From CAYOHP01 sp964403795 [NCBI: uncultured bacterium] (GTDB lineage: Bacteria; Muiribacteriota; UBA6191; CAZXTJ01), in assembly GCA_964403795.1 (NCBI GenBank), contig CAYOHP010000096.1:1-26166 (forward strand): a stretch of DNA of 26,166 bases, written 5' to 3'. A model generated the notes under the pieces. It was not told the origin of the DNA, made no database searches, and saw only the letters and a program-made list of their open reading frames with translations. Position numbers and translations under genes: made by a program. Shown here piece by piece: positions 1 through 7,847 of this stretch (its first letter is position 1; the number at the start of each line of letters is the position of its first letter).

Positions 1-2
1 GA

Positions 3-764
3 GCTAGTGATGAGCATCGTCTTGTTTGGCCGGCCGCTCCGGGCGAACTCGAGGCGATCCGGGCCGAGTACCTGACGGGACGCCGGAAGGACCTGGCGGC
101 CGCCGCCGAGGCCCTGCGGGCCGCCGCGGACCGGGCCGGCGACCCGGCCCGGCGCGCCGCACTGCTCTACGAACTCGCCCGGCTGGAGGACCGCGAACGC
201 AAGCGCCCCCGGGAAGCCGCCGAGGCCTACCGTTCGTTCCTCGAACTCCCCGGACCGGGCGCCGACCAGGCGACCGCGATGCTGCGGCTCGCCGAGATCG
301 AAGCCCAGGACCTCGACCGTCCCGAGGCGGCCCACGAGCTCTACACCCGGTTCCAGCGCAGATTTCCGTCCCACGCAGGACGCCTCGGCGCCCTGGTGGC
401 CGATGCCGGCGTGCTGGAGCGCCTGAACCGGGTCCAGGAAGCCGTCCAGATCTACCAGAACATCATCGACACCTTCCCCCGCTCCGGCAGCGACGAGAAG
501 GCGCTGGACCGGCTCGCCCACTTGAAGCGCACCTACTTCGCTTCGTTCCAGGAGGCGGTCGACGCCTACCGGGAGCTGGTCGCCCGCTTCCCCTTCAGCA
601 CCCTTGCCGACGACGCCCAGTACCAGATCGGACGCATCTTCGAGGTCGAGCTCGGCGACCTGGTGTCGGCGCGGCGGGAGTACGAGCTCTTGCTCCAGCG
701 CTACCCCTCGAGCGAGTGGTACGCCCGGGCCCAGCAGGGCCTGGCCCGGATCGCCCGGCGCTGA
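3..764 (+). CDS. TPR-repeat protein, 5' end outside window
   Basis: The frame is open from the first bases and ends at TGA 762-764, so the N-terminus is missing. About 253 residues are visible. They are almost entirely alpha-helical, rich in Ala, Leu, Arg and Glu, with repeated tetratricopeptide-like units. Examples are the stretches containing EAAEAYRSF, EAVQIYQNIIDTFP, EAVDAYRELVARFPFSTLADDAQYQIG and SARREYELLLQRYPSS. The pattern of a Tyr-Pro or Phe-Pro ending followed by Ser/Ala-x-x-Ala resembles the TPR proteins of envelope assembly (BamD, YbgF/CpoB type). No enzyme motif is seen. TPR folds usually act as protein-binding scaffolds; the partner cannot be told from here. It ends 7 bases before the tlyA start, so the two are probably cotranscribed. 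Confidence 0.8.
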   Translation, partial: ASDEHRLVWPAAPGELEAIRAEYLTGRRKDLAAAAEALRAAADRAGDPARRAALLYELARLEDRERKRPREAAEAYRSFLELPGPGADQATAMLRLAEIEAQDLDRPEAAHELYTRFQRRFPSHAGRLGALVADAGVLERLNRVQEAVQIYQNIIDTFPRSGSDEKALDRLAHLKRTYFASFQEAVDAYRELVARFPFSTLADDAQYQIGRIFEVELGDLVSARREYELLLQRYPSSEWYARAQQGLARIARR

Positions 765-771
765 CCCCGCC

Positions 772-1620
772 ATGGCGATCCGCAGGGAGCGCCTCGACAC
801 CCTGCTCGTGGAGCTGGGCCTGGCCGAGTCCCGGACCCGGGCCCAAGCCCTGGTCCTGGCGGGCCAGGTCCGGGTGGAGGGCGAGCCCGCGCCCAAGCCG
901 GGTACGAAGGTCCCGTGCGACTCGCGGATCGAGGTGGTCGGGGCCGAACTGCCGGTCAGCCGGGGAGCCCTGAAGCTCCGGGGTGCGATCGAACGGCTGG
1001 GCCTGGAGGCCGAAGGCAGGATCGGCCTGGATGCCGGGGCCTCGACGGGAGGCTTCACCGAGGTCCTGCTCGAACGCGGCGTCCGGCTGGTGCATGCGGT
1101 CGACGTGGGCTACGGACAGCTCGCATGGAAGCTCCGCACCGACCCCCGGGTCCGGGTCATGGAACGCACCAATCTCCGCCACGCCGACCCGGCCCTCTTC
1201 GACCCCCGACCCGACCTCCTGGTCATGGACGTCTCGTTCATCTCGGTGACCAAGCTCTCGGAGGCGCTCGCCCGGATCCTGGCCCCCGGCTCACCGGGGC
1301 TGATCCTGGTGAAGCCCCAGTTCGAGGCAGGCCCGGACCGGGTGGGCAAGGGAGGGGTCGTCCGGGATCCGGAGGTCCACCTTGCCGTGCTCCGGACCGT
1401 GACCGGGCACCTCGCCCGGGAGGGATGGCAGGTAACCGGTGCGGCCCCCTCCCCGGTCCTGGGGCCGGCCGGCAACCGGGAGTTCTTCCTGGCGGTGCGA
1501 ACGCCCCTCACGGGTCCCCGAAGCTCCGCCCCGGGAGGTCGCCCCCAGCCGGACGCGCTCCCCATCCGGGACGAAGTCCTTGCCGCAGCCGTGGCGGAAC
1601 CGGTCCCGGATCGCGGCTGA
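772..1620 (+). CDS. tlyA: TlyA-family rRNA 2'-O-methyltransferase (S4 + FtsJ-like)
   Basis: This 282-residue protein has an N-terminal S4 RNA-binding domain (about residues 1-60, beginning RRERLDTLLVELGLAESR). An FtsJ/RrmJ-like SAM-dependent methyltransferase domain follows. The SAM loop reads LDAGASTGGFTE (about 86-97). The K-D-K-E catalytic tetrad of this fold can be assigned to Lys68 (ALKLRG), Asp153 (MDVSFIS), Lys181 (LVKPQFEAG) and Glu237 (NREFF). Family members methylate cytidine 2'-OH groups in 16S and/or 23S rRNA; some are annotated as haemolysins for historical reasons. The ATG at 772 is chosen because the S4 domain begins there; the frame is open further upstream only through overlap with the TPR gene. 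No strong ribosome site is visible, so translational coupling is likely. A roughly 40-residue Pro/Ala-rich tail extends beyond the methyltransferase core. Confidence 0.93.
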   Translation: MAIRRERLDTLLVELGLAESRTRAQALVLAGQVRVEGEPAPKPGTKVPCDSRIEVVGAELPVSRGALKLRGAIERLGLEAEGRIGLDAGASTGGFTEVLLERGVRLVHAVDVGYGQLAWKLRTDPRVRVMERTNLRHADPALFDPRPDLLVMDVSFISVTKLSEALARILAPGSPGLILVKPQFEAGPDRVGKGGVVRDPEVHLAVLRTVTGHLAREGWQVTGAAPSPVLGPAGNREFFLAVRTPLTGPRSSAPGGRPQPDALPIRDEVLAAAVAEPVPDRG

Positions 1621-1630
1621 ACCGCGATCC
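1608..1630. terminator. Stem-loop between convergent tlyA and cdd
   Basis: A perfect 9-bp inverted repeat (GGATCGCGG / CCGCGATCC) surrounds a 5-base loop, CTGAA, which contains the tlyA stop codon at 1618-1620. It lies at the meeting point of the plus-strand tlyA and the minus-strand rplM-rpsI-cdd operon. Being symmetric, it could serve transcripts from both sides. There is no T-tract on either side, so intrinsic termination is uncertain; it could instead protect 3' ends. Confidence 0.5.
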
Positions 1631-1685
1631 CACCCGCGGACCGCTCCGATCCCGGCGACGCCACCCGGGACGCCTCAGGCCACGG

Positions 1686-2111
1686 CTACGGCGAAGGGAC
1701 TCCCAAGTCCTCGGGCCCGAAGGAGTCCGGGAGCAGGTCGGCGAGCGACCAGGCCCGGACCGGATCCCCCGGCGACAACCCGGCCGAGACCCCCTCGAGG
1801 TCGGGCGCGAACTCCCGGAGCATCTGGCGGCAGGCGCCGCACGGGGGCGAGGGCCGCGACGATCCGGCCGCCACCGCGATCCGACGGAAGCGCAGCACGC
1901 CGGCGGCCACCGCGCTCGCCAGGGCGGTGCGCTCGGCGCACACGGTGAGCGAGTAGGAAGCGTTCTCGACGTTGACGCCCAGGAAGACCCGGCCGTCCTC
2001 GGCCTCGAGGGCAGCCCCCACCCGGAAGCGGGAATACGGGCAGTAGGCCCGCGAGGAGGCCTCGCGGGCCCGATCCACCAGGGTTTCCCATCCGGGAGGA
2101 GGGGACGACAC
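1686..2111 (-). CDS. cdd: Cytidine deaminase
   Basis: The protein is 141 residues, typical of the small tetrameric cytidine deaminases that convert cytidine or deoxycytidine to uridine or deoxyuridine in pyrimidine salvage. The zinc site is complete: Cys58-Ala-Glu60 (VCAERTAL), where Glu60 is the catalytic proton shuttle, and Cys91-x-x-Cys94 (PPCGACRQ). The substrate-binding YCPYSRFRVGAAL and NVENASYS segments are also present. The start is taken as GTG at 2111, 20 bases after the rpsI stop, because it gives the normal length. The frame runs open further upstream, but only inside rpsI. There is no strong Shine-Dalgarno sequence, so it is probably coupled to rpsI. A pyrimidine-salvage enzyme behind two ribosomal protein genes is an unusual but plausible growth-linked arrangement. 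Confidence 0.93.
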   Translation of the reverse strand: MSSPPPGWETLVDRAREASSRAYCPYSRFRVGAALEAEDGRVFLGVNVENASYSLTVCAERTALASAVAAGVLRFRRIAVAAGSSRPSPPCGACRQMLREFAPDLEGVSAGLSPGDPVRAWSLADLLPDSFGPEDLGVPSP

Positions 2112-2131
2112 GGGGATCCCGGTCGACTCGA

Positions 2132-2551
2132 TCAGCGCTTCGAGTACTGGGGTCGCTTGCGGGCCTTGTGGAGGCCGGGCTTCTTGCGCTCGACCGCCCG
2201 CGAGTCCCGGGTGAGGAACCCGGCCCGCTTCAGGACGGTCCGCAGGCTCGGGTCGGCCGCACACAGCGCCCGGGAGATCCCGTGGCGCAAGCTGTTGGCC
2301 TGGCCGGAGAGACCCCCGCCGGCGACGGTGGCCTCGACCCGGAACCGGTCGGAGGTCCCGGTGAGGGTCAAGGGCGAGAGCGCCACCTGCTCCCAGTCAT
2401 GGTTGCGCATGTACTCGGAGAGCGGCTTCTGGTTGACGATCACGCCGACGTTGCCGACATGGAGCCGGACCCGGGCCACCGCGGTCTTGCGGCGACCGAG
2501 CCCGTTGACGTGCTCGCTCTTCTTGGTCTTGGCGGTCTTCTTGGCGGCCAT
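2132..2551 (-). CDS. rpsI: 30S ribosomal protein uS9
   Basis: This 139-residue protein is clearly uS9. It has GLGRRKTAVARVRL near the start, the central TVAGGGLSGQANSLRHGISRAL block, and the C-terminal VERKKPGLHKARKRPQYSKR, whose basic tail reaches the decoding centre and P-site tRNA. A Lys/Ala-rich N-terminal extension of about 15 residues precedes the conserved core. The ATG at 2551 has an AAGGA ribosome site 11 bases upstream. It follows rplM by 26 bases in the conserved rplM-rpsI order. Confidence 0.97.
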   Translation of the reverse strand: MAAKKTAKTKKSEHVNGLGRRKTAVARVRLHVGNVGVIVNQKPLSEYMRNHDWEQVALSPLTLTGTSDRFRVEATVAGGGLSGQANSLRHGISRALCAADPSLRTVLKRAGFLTRDSRAVERKKPGLHKARKRPQYSKR

Positions 2552-2577
2552 GGGGTCGGGTCCTTACGCGCCTGGGC

Positions 2578-3057
2578 TCAGCCCAGCTTGACGGGCTTCG
2601 GGTTCTGGGCCTTGTGGGGGTGATCGGGACCCTTGTAGGCCTTGAGACAGTTCATGACCTGCTTGTTCTTGCGGTTCCAACCCTTGAGCATCCCCCACAC
2701 CGCGGCCTCGATCACCTTGTGGGGCTGGCGGGCGAGCTGCTCGGAGAGGGTCCGGGACTTGATCCCGCCCCAGTAGCCGCTGTGGCGCCAGTAGCGCTTC
2801 TGGGTGAGTTTCTCGCCCGTGACTGCGACCTTCTCGCAGTTCACGACGACGATGAAGTCGCCGCCCGGCACATGCGGGGTGTAGGTCCGCTTGTGCTTGC
2901 CCATGAGGAGCACGGCGATGCGGGAGGCGAGCCGGCCGAGGTTCTGGCCCTCGGCATCGATCAGCAGCCAGCTGCGCTCGGCAGTCCCCGGCTTCAGGAG
3001 GGGGGTCTTGGCCACGGTATTCGGATTCGCTGGAGTCGCAGTCACGATGAAAGCCAT
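2578..3057 (-). CDS. rplM: 50S ribosomal protein uL13
   Basis: This 159-residue protein is uL13, an early-assembling 23S rRNA-binding protein. Landmarks are WLLIDAEGQNLGRLAS, the LMGKHKRTYTPH segment, GDFIVVVNCEKVAVTGEK, the YWRHSGYWGG turn and the C-terminal YKGPDHPHKAQNP. The conserved core begins near residue 28, so the ATG at 3057 gives about 15-20 more N-terminal residues than a typical bacterial uL13. No in-frame ATG or GTG closer to the core was noticed, but this was not exhaustively checked. The Shine-Dalgarno sequence is weak (CCAGG directly upstream). It is first in the rplM-rpsI-cdd operon and has a leader of about 93 bases. Confidence 0.96.
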   Translation of the reverse strand: MAFIVTATPANPNTVAKTPLLKPGTAERSWLLIDAEGQNLGRLASRIAVLLMGKHKRTYTPHVPGGDFIVVVNCEKVAVTGEKLTQKRYWRHSGYWGGIKSRTLSEQLARQPHKVIEAAVWGMLKGWNRKNKQVMNCLKAYKGPDHPHKAQNPKPVKLG

Positions 3058-3156
3058 CCTGGAAGCAGTCCGGAGGCGGATCCGCCGCCGATCGGTCCCC
3101 CGCCCGCCAGGCCGCGTGACCCCGAGGAAGGGGCGCCCGCGGAGCGGGGAGTGGGA

Positions 3157-3186
3157 AAGCTATCACCCATGCGAAGCGGGGGTCAA
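3157..3186 (-). promoter_or_regulatory. Sigma70-like promoter of rplM-rpsI-cdd
   Basis: On the minus strand, TTGACC (3186-3181) is followed after 18 bases by TAGCTT (3162-3157), with TGA directly before it forming an extended -10 (TG-N). The predicted transcript starts near 3150, giving a leader of about 93 bases before the rplM ATG. The -35 box contains the TGA stop codon (3185-3183) of the membrane-fusion gene upstream. Confidence 0.65.
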
Positions 3187-4544
3187 GGAGTGTTCGCCAC
3201 GGACTCGATCTCGACCTCGGTACCCGGCACCAGGTCGACCGAACCGGAAGCGACCACCCGGTCGGACTCGGCCAGGCCCGAGACGATCTCGACCTCGGCC
3301 TCGCCCAGGATCCCCACCTCCACCCTGCGATCCTCGATCCGCCCACCCGACACGACCTGGACCCTAAAGCCCGCCTCCTTGCCGGGCAACAGAGCCCGTC
3401 GGGGGATCGCCAGGGCCCGGTCCTTGGCCTCGACCACGAACCGGGCCAGCATCCGGAAGCCGACGCCGACCCCGGTCCCGGAAGGGCCCGCTCCGGGCTC
3501 GAACCCCAGGTGGACCCGGACCCGGGCCTCTTCCACCCCGAGCGCGCTCCGCTTCAGGAACGCCTGCGGCTCGATCCGCGCCACCCGGGCACGGAACCGG
3601 GGGCCGCTCCCCCCGGCAACCGCCAACTCGACCGCGTCCTCGATCTCGAGCCGCACCGCGTCCTCGGTGAGGACCTCTGCCACCACCCCCAGGTCCGCCG
3701 GGCGGCCCACGACCAGCAGCCGGGTGCCGGCCTCCACCCAGGCCTCGCCGCGATGGAGCCGCTCCAGGACCACCCCGTCGACCGGCGAAACCACCCGAGC
3801 CAGGCCCAGCGCATGCTGGGCCTGGGCGAGCCCCGCCTTCTCGGCCTCGATCCGGGCCTCGAGCGCAGCCCGGTCGTGCCGACCCCGGGCGGTCCAGAGG
3901 TCCACCACCCGCGGCAGCAGGTCGACCGCCACCCCCAGGGAGACCATGGAGGCGTGGTCCAGTTTCTGGCGGGCGAAGTCGATCCGGGCGGTGTCCGCTG
4001 CCAGCCGGGTCCGGTCGCGCTCGGCGGGTGCCAGGGCCTTCTGGGCCACCAGGGCGTCATCGCGGGCCAGGTCGGCGCTGCGCCGCTCCGAGCGCACCCG
4101 CTCGGCTTCCACCTGTTGTGCCGAGGCCGAGAGCGCTTCGTGGAAGGCGGCCACCTCGGCCCTGGCGCTCTCGAGCGCGGCCTCCTCCAGGCTCACGTCC
4201 CGGGCCCGGGCGAGCTGGGCCTCGAGGTCCAGGATCCGGGCCCGACCCGCCTCGACTGCGGCCACCAACGGCGTCCGGTCCACCGGGACCAGCTCCACTC
4301 CGGCGGCCACCGGATCCCCAGGCTCGCGCTCCACCGGACCGACCCGCGCCCCGACGTCCAGCCCCAGCCGCCAGGTGCGCACCAACTCGGTCCGGGCGGT
4401 CTCGACCACGGTGCGACGGACCGCCTGCCACCGGGGGGCCACCACCTCGACCCGGGGCCCGCTCCCGCACCCGCTCCCGGACAGCGCCGCCAACCCGCCC
4501 AAGCAGATCCCGAGCCGCCGGCGACCCCAGGTCCAACCCTTCAC
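3183..4544 (-). CDS. HlyD/MacA-type membrane-fusion protein of an ABC exporter
   Basis: This is a 453-residue periplasmic adaptor. The GTG start at 4544 is chosen because GAGGAGG lies 5 bases upstream and it places a hydrophobic export signal (LGICLGGLAALSG) right at the N-terminus. The signal ends at a Gly-Ser-Gly-Cys that could be a lipidated cysteine, although the lipobox is imperfect. A half-lipoyl segment follows, then a long Ala/Glu/Arg-rich alpha-helical hairpin (about residues 100-250). The second half-lipoyl motif reads VVSPVDGVVLERLHRGEAW, and beta-barrel and membrane-proximal domains end with DRVVASGSVDLVPGTEVEIE. Such adaptors link an inner-membrane transporter to an outer-membrane channel. 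The FtsX-type permease and ATPase lie immediately upstream, so it is the third part of a MacAB/LolCDE-like system. No TolC-like gene is in the window and the substrate is unknown. Confidence 0.85.
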   Translation of the reverse strand: MKGWTWGRRRLGICLGGLAALSGSGCGSGPRVEVVAPRWQAVRRTVVETARTELVRTWRLGLDVGARVGPVEREPGDPVAAGVELVPVDRTPLVAAVEAGRARILDLEAQLARARDVSLEEAALESARAEVAAFHEALSASAQQVEAERVRSERRSADLARDDALVAQKALAPAERDRTRLAADTARIDFARQKLDHASMVSLGVAVDLLPRVVDLWTARGRHDRAALEARIEAEKAGLAQAQHALGLARVVSPVDGVVLERLHRGEAWVEAGTRLLVVGRPADLGVVAEVLTEDAVRLEIEDAVELAVAGGSGPRFRARVARIEPQAFLKRSALGVEEARVRVHLGFEPGAGPSGTGVGVGFRMLARFVVEAKDRALAIPRRALLPGKEAGFRVQVVSGGRIEDRRVEVGILGEAEVEIVSGLAESDRVVASGSVDLVPGTEVEIESVANTP

Positions 4545-4634
4545 CGGGACCTCCTCGCGCCCCCGGAGCCTACCATCCGACCCGCTCCCTACCGGCCCGC
4601 CGCCCACCCCGGCTCGCCTTCCCCGCCCCGGATC

Positions 4635-7025
4635 TCACTCCCTCACCCCGAGCGCCTCGAGCGGGTCCCGCCGCCGCATCGCCAGAGCCAGGCCCAGGAG
4701 CGCCGCCCCCACGAACACCCCCATGATCGCCAGCGTGAAGGGGATCCTCCAGCCCGGCACCTGGGCCGGGAACCGGTAGAGCTCGGTGTCGTAAGCCCGC
4801 GCCAGCACCTGCACCAGCCGGATACCGCCCGCCACCCCGAGCCCGGCACCAACCCCATGCACCAGGGCGAGCTCGCCGGCCAGGATCGCGAACACCCGGC
4901 CCGGCGAGTACCCCAGCACCCGGTAGGTGGCGACCTCCCGGGCCCGCTCCGAGAGCGTGACCAGGGCTGCGTTGAGCACCGCCCCGAAGGCCAGGAGCCC
5001 CGAGAAGAAGACCATGATGCCCATGGCCACCCGCTGCACGTCCCCGAAACTCGCCTCCAGGTGGACCCGAGCCCGCCGACGCTCGAAGAACCCGGTGACC
5101 CCGGCCCGGCCCGCCAGCGCCCCCGCCAGTCCCGGCCCCGCGGTCCCGCCCTCCAGCACCAGCAAGGCCCCGCTGGCCATCCGGGTCCCACCCGCCATCC
5201 GCCCCAGGTCCCCGACCGCCATCCAGGCCGAGAGCCCGAGGAAGCCCTCCACCACGCCGCCCACCGGAACCCGGACTTCGCGACGCTCCCCCAGGAGCAC
5301 CCGGACCGTCACCCGATCCCCGACCCCGGCCCCCAGGAGCTCCGCCAGCTTCCGCTCCAGCACGATCCCGCCCGGAACCGGTCGCACCGGGGCCCCGTCC
5401 GCCCCCCGCGGACCCTGGAGCCAGGCATCCTCGGGAAGGCCGACCACCGCCAGCTTCCGGCGCCGCCCGAAAAGCCCCAGCTCCACCGGGACCACCAGCT
5501 CCGGCTCCCAGGCGAGCACCCCCGGGAGCCGCCCCAGCCCGGCCGCGTCCCCGACCTCCACCGGCGCCTCCAGCGAGACCGCCAGGTCCTCCCGGCGCAC
5601 CGCCTCGAACTGGTGGCGCATCATCCCGTCGACCGAGTCCAGCAGGGCGAGCTGCGAGAGCACGAGCGAAGTGGCACAGGCCGTGGCCAGCACCCCCACC
5701 CCGGACCGGAACGGACTCCTCGCCACCGAGCGGAGCGCCACCCTCGCCGGGAAGGGCAGCCGCCGCCACAGGCCGCCGATCCGTTCCAGGTGCAGGTTGG
5801 AACCCGACTCCGGGGGGGCAGGCCGCATCGACTCGGCGGGCTCCATCGCGGCCACCCTGCGGGCCGCCCCCAGCCCTCCGAGGGCGGTCGCCACCAGGGC
5901 CACCACCATCCCCAGCACCCCCAGGTCCGGATGCATTCCCGCCTCGATCCCCGGGAGCGAGAACATGGTGCGGTAGAGCGGGATGCTGGCGGTCTGCATC
6001 CACCGCCCCAAGCCGAGCCCGACCAGGCCGCCGAGCCCGCCCACCACCAGCCCGGGGGCCATGGCGTGCCGTACCAGCCGGGGCCCTGGATACCCCAGCG
6101 CCGCCAGGGTCCCGAGCGTGACCCGCCCCCGCTCCACCATCCGGACCAGGACGAAGTGCTGGACCAGGCAGGCGACGCCCAGGAACACCAGCGGGAAGAG
6201 CCGCGAGGTCACCCCCAGCCCGAACAGCTCGTCCGCCAGGAACCGGACCGAAGGATCGTCCTCCATGGGGAAGGCGGCCAATACCCCCCAGGGCTCGAGG
6301 CGGCGTTCCAGGCGTGCGAGGGCCGCCTCGACCGGGGCGCGTCCTTGGTCCCGGAGCTTCGCCAGGAGCTGGTTCACCGCGCCCTCCATCCCGGTGATCC
6401 CGGCCAGGAACCGGCGCTCCAGGTGCATGGCGGCGAGCTTGGCGGGGTCCGGGACCAGCCCTCCTCCGGCCGGCATCAGCCACACCAGCTCGGGACTGCG
6501 AGCGGTGCCCACCACCAGCAGGGCGTGCTCCCCTCCCCCGGCCACCAGGGTGATCCGATCCCCGACCCCGAGCCCGCGGGCGGTGGCGAACTGGTGGTCG
6601 AGCACCACCTCGGGAGCGAAGGGCGACCGCGGCCTGGTCCCGGTCACCAGGGCCACGTCGTTCAGGGCCGGTCGCCCCGGCTCGGGGAGCGAGTAGGCCC
6701 GGGCCGTCACCGCCACCCCGGCCTCCCCCGGCAGGAGTGCGATCCCTGGGATCACCAGCCGGGTCCGCACCTCCAGGAGGCCGAGGTCGGCCTCCAGGCC
6801 TTCCCCCGCCACCTCCGGAGCCCGCCGGAGCTCGACCACCAGATCGGCCAGCCGGCTCGCCCGGTAGTAGCGCTCCCTGGCCCCGTCCAGGTCCCGGAAC
6901 AGGGCCCGGGCCCCGACCAGGCAGGCGATCCCGGTGGCGACCAGGGCGGTGAGCGAGAGCACCGATCCCCATTCGGTCCTGAGGTCGCGCCCGAGCTTCC
7001 GGACCAGGACCCCCGGCCTCACCAA
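4635..7025 (-). CDS. FtsX/MacB/LolC-type ABC transporter permease
   Basis: This 796-residue inner-membrane protein has two FtsX-like halves. Each half has a leading transmembrane helix, a large periplasmic domain and a three-helix bundle. Hydrophobic segments include [18 protein letters not shown] (near residue 22), [50 protein letters not shown], and in the second half [38 protein letters not shown] and [19 protein letters not shown]. The conserved [15 protein letters not shown] coupling-helix motif occurs after the last bundle begins, with a matching [15 protein letters not shown] in the first half. The start is either TTG at 7025, 7 bases after GGAGG, or GTG at 7022. The protein probably performs mechanotransmission-type export of lipoprotein, lipid or peptide with the ATPase just upstream and the adaptor just downstream. 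Confidence 0.87.
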   Translation of the reverse strand: MVRPGVLVRKLGRDLRTEWGSVLSLTALVATGIACLVGARALFRDLDGARERYYRASRLADLVVELRRAPEVAGEGLEADLGLLEVRTRLVIPGIALLPGEAGVAVTARAYSLPEPGRPALNDVALVTGTRPRSPFAPEVVLDHQFATARGLGVGDRITLVAGGGEHALLVVGTARSPELVWLMPAGGGLVPDPAKLAAMHLERRFLAGITGMEGAVNQLLAKLRDQGRAPVEAALARLERRLEPWGVLAAFPMEDDPSVRFLADELFGLGVTSRLFPLVFLGVACLVQHFVLVRMVERGRVTLGTLAALGYPGPRLVRHAMAPGLVVGGLGGLVGLGLGRWMQTASIPLYRTMFSLPGIEAGMHPDLGVLGMVVALVATALGGLGAARRVAAMEPAESMRPAPPESGSNLHLERIGGLWRRLPFPARVALRSVARSPFRSGVGVLATACATSLVLSQLALLDSVDGMMRHQFEAVRREDLAVSLEAPVEVGDAAGLGRLPGVLAWEPELVVPVELGLFGRRRKLAVVGLPEDAWLQGPRGADGAPVRPVPGGIVLERKLAELLGAGVGDRVTVRVLLGERREVRVPVGGVVEGFLGLSAWMAVGDLGRMAGGTRMASGALLVLEGGTAGPGLAGALAGRAGVTGFFERRRARVHLEASFGDVQRVAMGIMVFFSGLLAFGAVLNAALVTLSERAREVATYRVLGYSPGRVFAILAGELALVHGVGAGLGVAGGIRLVQVLARAYDTELYRFPAQVPGWRIPFTLAIMGVFVGAALLGLALAMRRRDPLEALGVRE

Positions 7026-7056
7026 GGCACCGCCTCCCCGGAACCGACCTCCGGCC

Positions 7057-7752
7057 TCACCACGAGATCGATCCCACCGCTCGCGGCTCGGGGTTCTCGC
7101 GAAGGCTGACCAGACGCCCGTCCCGGAGGCTGGCGACCCGGTCGGCGATGCCCGCCAGGGCGACGTTGTGGGTGATCACGACCACCCCCTTGCCGAGCTC
7201 CCGGGCCGAGCGCACCAGGATCCCCAGGACCACCCGGCTGGTGGCGAGGTCGAGGGCCCCGGTGGGCTCGTCGCAGAGCAGCAGCTCGGGCTGCGAGACC
7301 AGGGCCCGGGCCACCGCCACCCGCTGCTGCTCGCCCCCCGAGAGCTGGGCCGGGAAATGCCCGAACCGGTCTCCCAGCCCCACCTCGGCGAGGACCTCCC
7401 GGGGATCGAGCGGTCGATCGGCGATCTCGGCGGCCGCCTCCACGTTCTCCTCGGCGGTCAGGGTGGGGATCAGGTTGTAGAACTGGAACACGAACCCGAC
7501 CCGCCGGCGCCGGTACTCGGTGCGGGCCGCGTCGCTGGCCCCTCCCAGGTCCTCGCCCCGGTAGCGGATCCGTCCCTGGGTAGGTCGGGCCATGGCGCCC
7601 ACCAGGTGGAGCAGGGTGCTCTTGCCCGATCCGCTCGGTCCGAGCACCACCAGGATCTCCCGATCCCGGATCCCCAGGGTCAGATCCGAGAGGGCCGCCA
7701 CCTCGACCTCCCCGGTGCGGAAGGTCTTCCCCACCCCTTCGAGCGAGACCAG
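7057..7752 (-). CDS. ABC transporter ATP-binding protein (LolD/MacB family), CTG start
   Basis: All ABC ATPase motifs are present in order: the N-terminal strand [13 protein letters not shown], Walker [11 protein letters not shown]-loop [18 protein letters not shown], signature [15 protein letters not shown], Walker [13 protein letters not shown], and H-loop VITHN. The [16 protein letters not shown] segment is typical of the LolD/MacB/FtsE group that pairs with FtsX-fold permeases, and such a permease follows 31 bases downstream. There is no ATG, GTG or TTG near the start of the fold. A CTG at 7752 lies 7 bases after GGGGAG and gives a normal 231-residue protein beginning VSLEGV. A second CTG at 7851 overlaps the upstream stop codon (CTGA) and would add about 33 Gly/Pro-rich residues; it is less likely. 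Identity is secure; the start is not. Confidence 0.88.
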   Translation of the reverse strand: MVSLEGVGKTFRTGEVEVAALSDLTLGIRDREILVVLGPSGSGKSTLLHLVGAMARPTQGRIRYRGEDLGGASDAARTEYRRRRVGFVFQFYNLIPTLTAEENVEAAAEIADRPLDPREVLAEVGLGDRFGHFPAQLSGGEQQRVAVARALVSQPELLLCDEPTGALDLATSRVVLGILVRSARELGKGVVVITHNVALAGIADRVASLRDGRLVSLRENPEPRAVGSISW

Positions 7753-7847
7753 GTCGTGGCTCCCCGGCCCCGCCCGGTCTCCGGCTCCACCGGTCCCGGA
7801 GCCGAGTCCGGCGCCCCCGGTCTCCCCTGGGGAGCCCGGGCCCGAGC

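Noticed and set aside
3510-7109. Open frame of 1199 codons on the plus strand
   Set aside because: It lies opposite the membrane-fusion and permease genes, is dominated by Pro, Arg, Gly and His, and has no domain. It is an antisense shadow of GC-rich codon bias.
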